A DNA stretch of 7,986 nucleotides, taken from the NCBI GenBank assembly GCA_003140115.1, contig PLIQ01000236.1, forward strand, positions 1-7,986, read 5' to 3'. A program made the position numbers and the translations under genes. The notes under the pieces are model-generated. The model made no database searches, was not told the origin of the DNA, and saw nothing but the letters and a program-made list of their open reading frames with translations. This document shows, piece by piece, positions 6,028-7,986 of this stretch. The DNA is from Actinomycetota bacterium (GTDB lineage: Bacteria > Actinomycetota > Actinomycetes > Streptosporangiales > Streptosporangiaceae). Positions within the stretch are counted from its first letter, which is position 1; every line of letters starts with the position of its first letter.

Positions 6028-7191
6028 ATGCGGGTGGTCCATGACGATGAGTACCCGGAATTCATCAGGCGGCTGCGCGAGCAGGCCAGGCGCGACGCCG
6101 ACGAACTCGTGCCGAGGCCTGGATTTCCGGTCTACGGGCTCGCCGCGCCGTCGCTGACCCCCGCCGTCGTGTCGGAGACCACGCGGGCCAACGGGGAGTG
6201 GACGCTGATCACGCTGACTTACGGCCGGCCGGAAGACGCGCCGGCCGGGCCATATGTCACGGTCACCACGCTCGCCGTTTCCCCGGATGCTGACAAGCCC
6301 GGGTTCGAGACCGGGATGCCGGCGGGGCGGCACGGAACTGGCGTGGAGGGCGAACTGCGGCTCGCGGTCGAGCGCGAGCAGGACAGGGCCGGCTTGGAGG
6401 CTGGCGACGCCGGGCATGACGGTCCGGCGGCTGAGCCGGCCGTGATCGCGCGCGAAACGCTCCCGGACGGCGAGGCGCTCGTCGTCCGGCAGGGGATCGT
6501 GTGGGCCGCGCGGCTGCTGCCCGGCGAGGCGCGGGTTGCCGTGACGGTGGTAGGCCGGGGCATATCACCGGATTCGGTGCGCCTGGAGCAAGTGCCCAGC
6601 CTGCGGCCGCTCATCCAGGCGCGGAGCGAGGAACTCATCAGGCGCATCGAGCGGAACCGCGGGAAGCTGCGCCCTTCGCTGCCGGTGCCCGACCTCCCGC
6701 CGGCCGAAGGGGTCGCGGCGCTGCGGGCGCTCGCCGACCACACGCTCGCCACCCACGCGGAGATCCGGGCGTCGCGCGGGATGGGGCGCCGTCCCGGCCT
6801 CGGGCCACCGGGCCTGCACTCGGCGCTGTGGCAGCGGGCCATCAGGGAGCGGCAGCAGCTGGCCGCACAGGACCAACGCGCCGCTGAGGACGTGGTGACC
6901 TCGGCCGTTAACCATCTCGTGCATCTGGACTCGGAGGCGGCGTGGTTCACCGCGGACGCGCGGCTGCGCGAGGCCGCGATCGACGAGACGCTCCGGTACG
7001 CCATGCTCGATGACCGGGTGCCCAGCGAGCGCGCCCAGTACCTATGGGCCCGCTACTGGGCCTTGCGCACCAGCCTGAGCCGCCGCTTTGACCTTGAGCC
7101 TGGCGAGCACCTGGCGCGTGCGGCCCCGGACCATGAGACGTTCGAGGCTAACTGGAACGCCGCCTGGGAGGCGTGGTCGGCGAACGCCTGA
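6028..7191 (+). CDS. Unrecognised 387-residue cytosolic protein
   Basis: The open frame extends upstream to 5851 through the transposase tail, but that part reads as a shadow. The ATG at 6028 is the first good start, although no clear ribosome site precedes it. There is no signal peptide or membrane segment. Residues 1-30 are a charged helix (EFIRRLREQARRDADEL). Residues about 35-90 and 135-190 look beta-rich and could form two related open-sheet units, such as WTLITLTYG (58-66) and YVTVTTLAV (76-84), then ALVVRQGIVWAARLLP (150-165) and VAVTVVGRG (170-178). Between them, about 90-135 is a Gly/Glu/Asp-rich linker. Residues 195-215 and 225-350 are largely helical, with HLVHLDSEAAWF (298-308) and a Trp-rich C terminus (YLWARYWALR, NWNAAWEAWSANA). 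Third-position GC bias supports coding. I do not recognise the family and assign no function. It sits directly behind a transposase scar. Confidence 0.75.
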   Translation: MRVVHDDEYPEFIRRLREQARRDADELVPRPGFPVYGLAAPSLTPAVVSETTRANGEWTLITLTYGRPEDAPAGPYVTVTTLAVSPDADKPGFETGMPAGRHGTGVEGELRLAVEREQDRAGLEAGDAGHDGPAAEPAVIARETLPDGEALVVRQGIVWAARLLPGEARVAVTVVGRGISPDSVRLEQVPSLRPLIQARSEELIRRIERNRGKLRPSLPVPDLPPAEGVAALRALADHTLATHAEIRASRGMGRRPGLGPPGLHSALWQRAIRERQQLAAQDQRAAEDVVTSAVNHLVHLDSEAAWFTADARLREAAIDETLRYAMLDDRVPSERAQYLWARYWALRTSLSRRFDLEPGEHLARAAPDHETFEANWNAAWEAWSANA

Positions 7192-7319
7192 CTCGCGTGT
7201 GACAGGTGAGGCCATAGATCCCACCCGAACCTCATCCTCGTGTCCTTCCGGTAAGCGACAGCAAGACGGGCCCCATCCACGCCCGGCCACACCCGCGCAG
7301 GCACGCATACCAGCACGAC

Positions 7320-7871
7320 TCACAACTGACGCGGCCATCGTGCCCTGGACGATCGGGTCCGCGCGAGTTCGACCAGCCTGACCCGCCCCAGCCAGGACAC
7401 GATCGCCACCGGCCACACCAGCACCGCGACGACCAGGATGACGAGCACGTCCGCCAGGCTGTCGTACAAGACGGGAATGGTCAGGACGAGACTGGGCAGG
7501 AGCCCGGCCGCTACCAGCCCCGCGACCCGGCGGCCCGCGGGGCCGCGCACGCGCGTGACGGCTACCGCCAGCGCGATCGCCAGGACGCCCAGCAGGCGGA
7601 AGGCAAGATCTCCCACCGGCGCGGCCGGGTGCACCAGCTGAACGATCGAGGGGAACCCGAAGCCTGCGGACAGGCCCGCGATCATCAGGCAGGCCCGCCG
7701 CCACCCCACGACCGCCAGGCCCCGCCGCGGGCCGGGGGACAAGGCCAGCGAGCACGCCGCCAGGCTGGCCAGGACGACAGGGACGTCACCGGCCGAGCCC
7801 AGGAACTGCAGAAGCCCTCCGGGCGGGAACACGCAGCTGCCAGAACGGAAGCCTCGCGGACCAGGTTGCAT
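7320..7871 (-). CDS. Multi-pass membrane protein, C-terminal part, probably frameshifted
   Basis: The frame gives 183 residues from an ATG at 7871. About five hydrophobic segments are visible: residues 30-48, 52-74, 87-107, 115-137 and 140-163. They are followed by a basic tail rich in Arg, and the family is not recognised. Third-position GC bias is strong from about residue 30 onward, but residues 1-25 (MQPGPRGFRSGSCVFPP) look non-coding. The first 86 bases overlap the end of another coding frame on the same strand, and no good ribosome site or start is seen near residue 30. The likeliest reading is that this is the continuation of that frame after a +1 shift, so the true start lies beyond the right edge. 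It converges on the unknown gene ending at 7191. Confidence 0.6.
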   Translation of the reverse strand: MQPGPRGFRSGSCVFPPGGLLQFLGSAGDVPVVLASLAACSLALSPGPRRGLAVVGWRRACLMIAGLSAGFGFPSIVQLVHPAAPVGDLAFRLLGVLAIALAVAVTRVRGPAGRRVAGLVAAGLLPSLVLTIPVLYDSLADVLVILVVAVLVWPVAIVSWLGRVRLVELARTRSSRARWPRQL

Positions 7872-7986
7872 ACCTGGCTCCCAGTCCCAGGGCGATGAGG
7901 ATGACCCCCACCGCCGGGGCGATCAGGCTTACGCCGGCCAGGGCGTCCTGCCCGGCGTCGGCGGCCCGCCAGCCGGGGATCCGGCG
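7786..7986 (-). CDS. Membrane protein fragment, upstream half of the same probable gene
   Basis: The frame is open from the right edge to a TGA at 7788-7786, giving 66 residues. The visible part reads RRIPGWRAADAGQDALAGV, then a hydrophobic span SLIAPAVGVILIALGLGARY, then a basic segment ending RRASAVPGLGR. Third-position GC is high down to about the AGVSL span and falls near the end, in the stretch also read by the overlapping downstream frame. This pattern suits a frame change somewhere between about 7871 and 7790. The start is outside the window and the family is not recognised. An independent short gene ending here with an 86-base overlap is the alternative. Confidence 0.5.
   Translation of the reverse strand, partial: RRIPGWRAADAGQDALAGVSLIAPAVGVILIALGLGARYATWSARLPFWQLRVPARRASAVPGLGR

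Noticed and set aside
7161..7191. Small hairpins at the end of the unknown gene (CGCCT/AGGCG at 7161-7173, AGGCGT/ACGCCT at 7169-7189) as a terminator
   Set aside because: The stems are only 5-6 bp, they overlap each other and lie inside the coding sequence and stop codon, so they are weak evidence for termination.
7042..7755. A 237-codon minus-strand open frame covering the right-end genes
   Set aside because: It is low complexity and runs through the 3' end of the convergent unknown gene. The competing frame at 7320-7871 has membrane segments and correct codon bias.
1..7986. CRISPR array, tRNA or rRNA genes
   Set aside because: No regularly spaced repeats, no tRNA-like cloverleaf with T-arm and anticodon pattern, and no conserved rRNA segment were seen on reading both strands.

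Overview
The window comes from a high-GC actinobacterium. The evidence is the strong G/C bias at third codon positions, GTG starts, a leader-less style of weak ribosome sites in several genes, and protein families typical of that phylum (TetR plus MMPL pairs, Ala-rich secreted proteins, ISAs1-like transposases). Nothing seen here fixes the genus.

Layout from left to right. Positions 1-368 hold the 5' end of a seryl-tRNA synthetase gene on the minus strand, cut by the window edge; its sequence looks unlike the housekeeping actinobacterial enzyme as I remember it. A small membrane protein (444-893, +) starts divergently from it and runs tail to tail into a TetR-family repressor gene (890-1648, -), with the two stop codons overlapping. 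The repressor is divergent from a two-gene unit: an MMPL/RND-type membrane transporter (1787-3952, +) and, 36 bases later, a single-domain rhodanese (3989-4324, +). The shared control region carries a perfect 8-bp inverted repeat (1722-1742) that overlaps a plausible promoter of the repressor gene. This is the classic layout for a repressor controlling itself and a divergent efflux pump. A strong GC-rich hairpin (4357-4387) closes the unit and separates it from a convergent gene.

That convergent gene (4406-5479 or 5527, -) encodes a secreted protein of unknown function: a signal peptide, a Gly/Ser/Thr-rich beta domain and an Ala-rich helical domain. Behind its start lies about 330 bases without a convincing gene, containing a perfect TTTGAC/GTCAAA palindrome. 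Next comes the last 46 codons of an ISAs1-like transposase (5855-5992, +), a mobile-element scar. Immediately after it lies an unrecognised 387-residue cytosolic protein (6028-7191, +).

The right end holds a minus-strand multi-pass membrane protein read in two overlapping frames (7320-7871 and 7786-7986). These are most simply explained as one gene interrupted by a +1 frameshift.

The most coherent system is tetR / MMPL / rhodanese. The most unusual items are the non-canonical SerRS, the orphan secreted protein, the transposase scar abutting an unknown gene, and the broken membrane gene.
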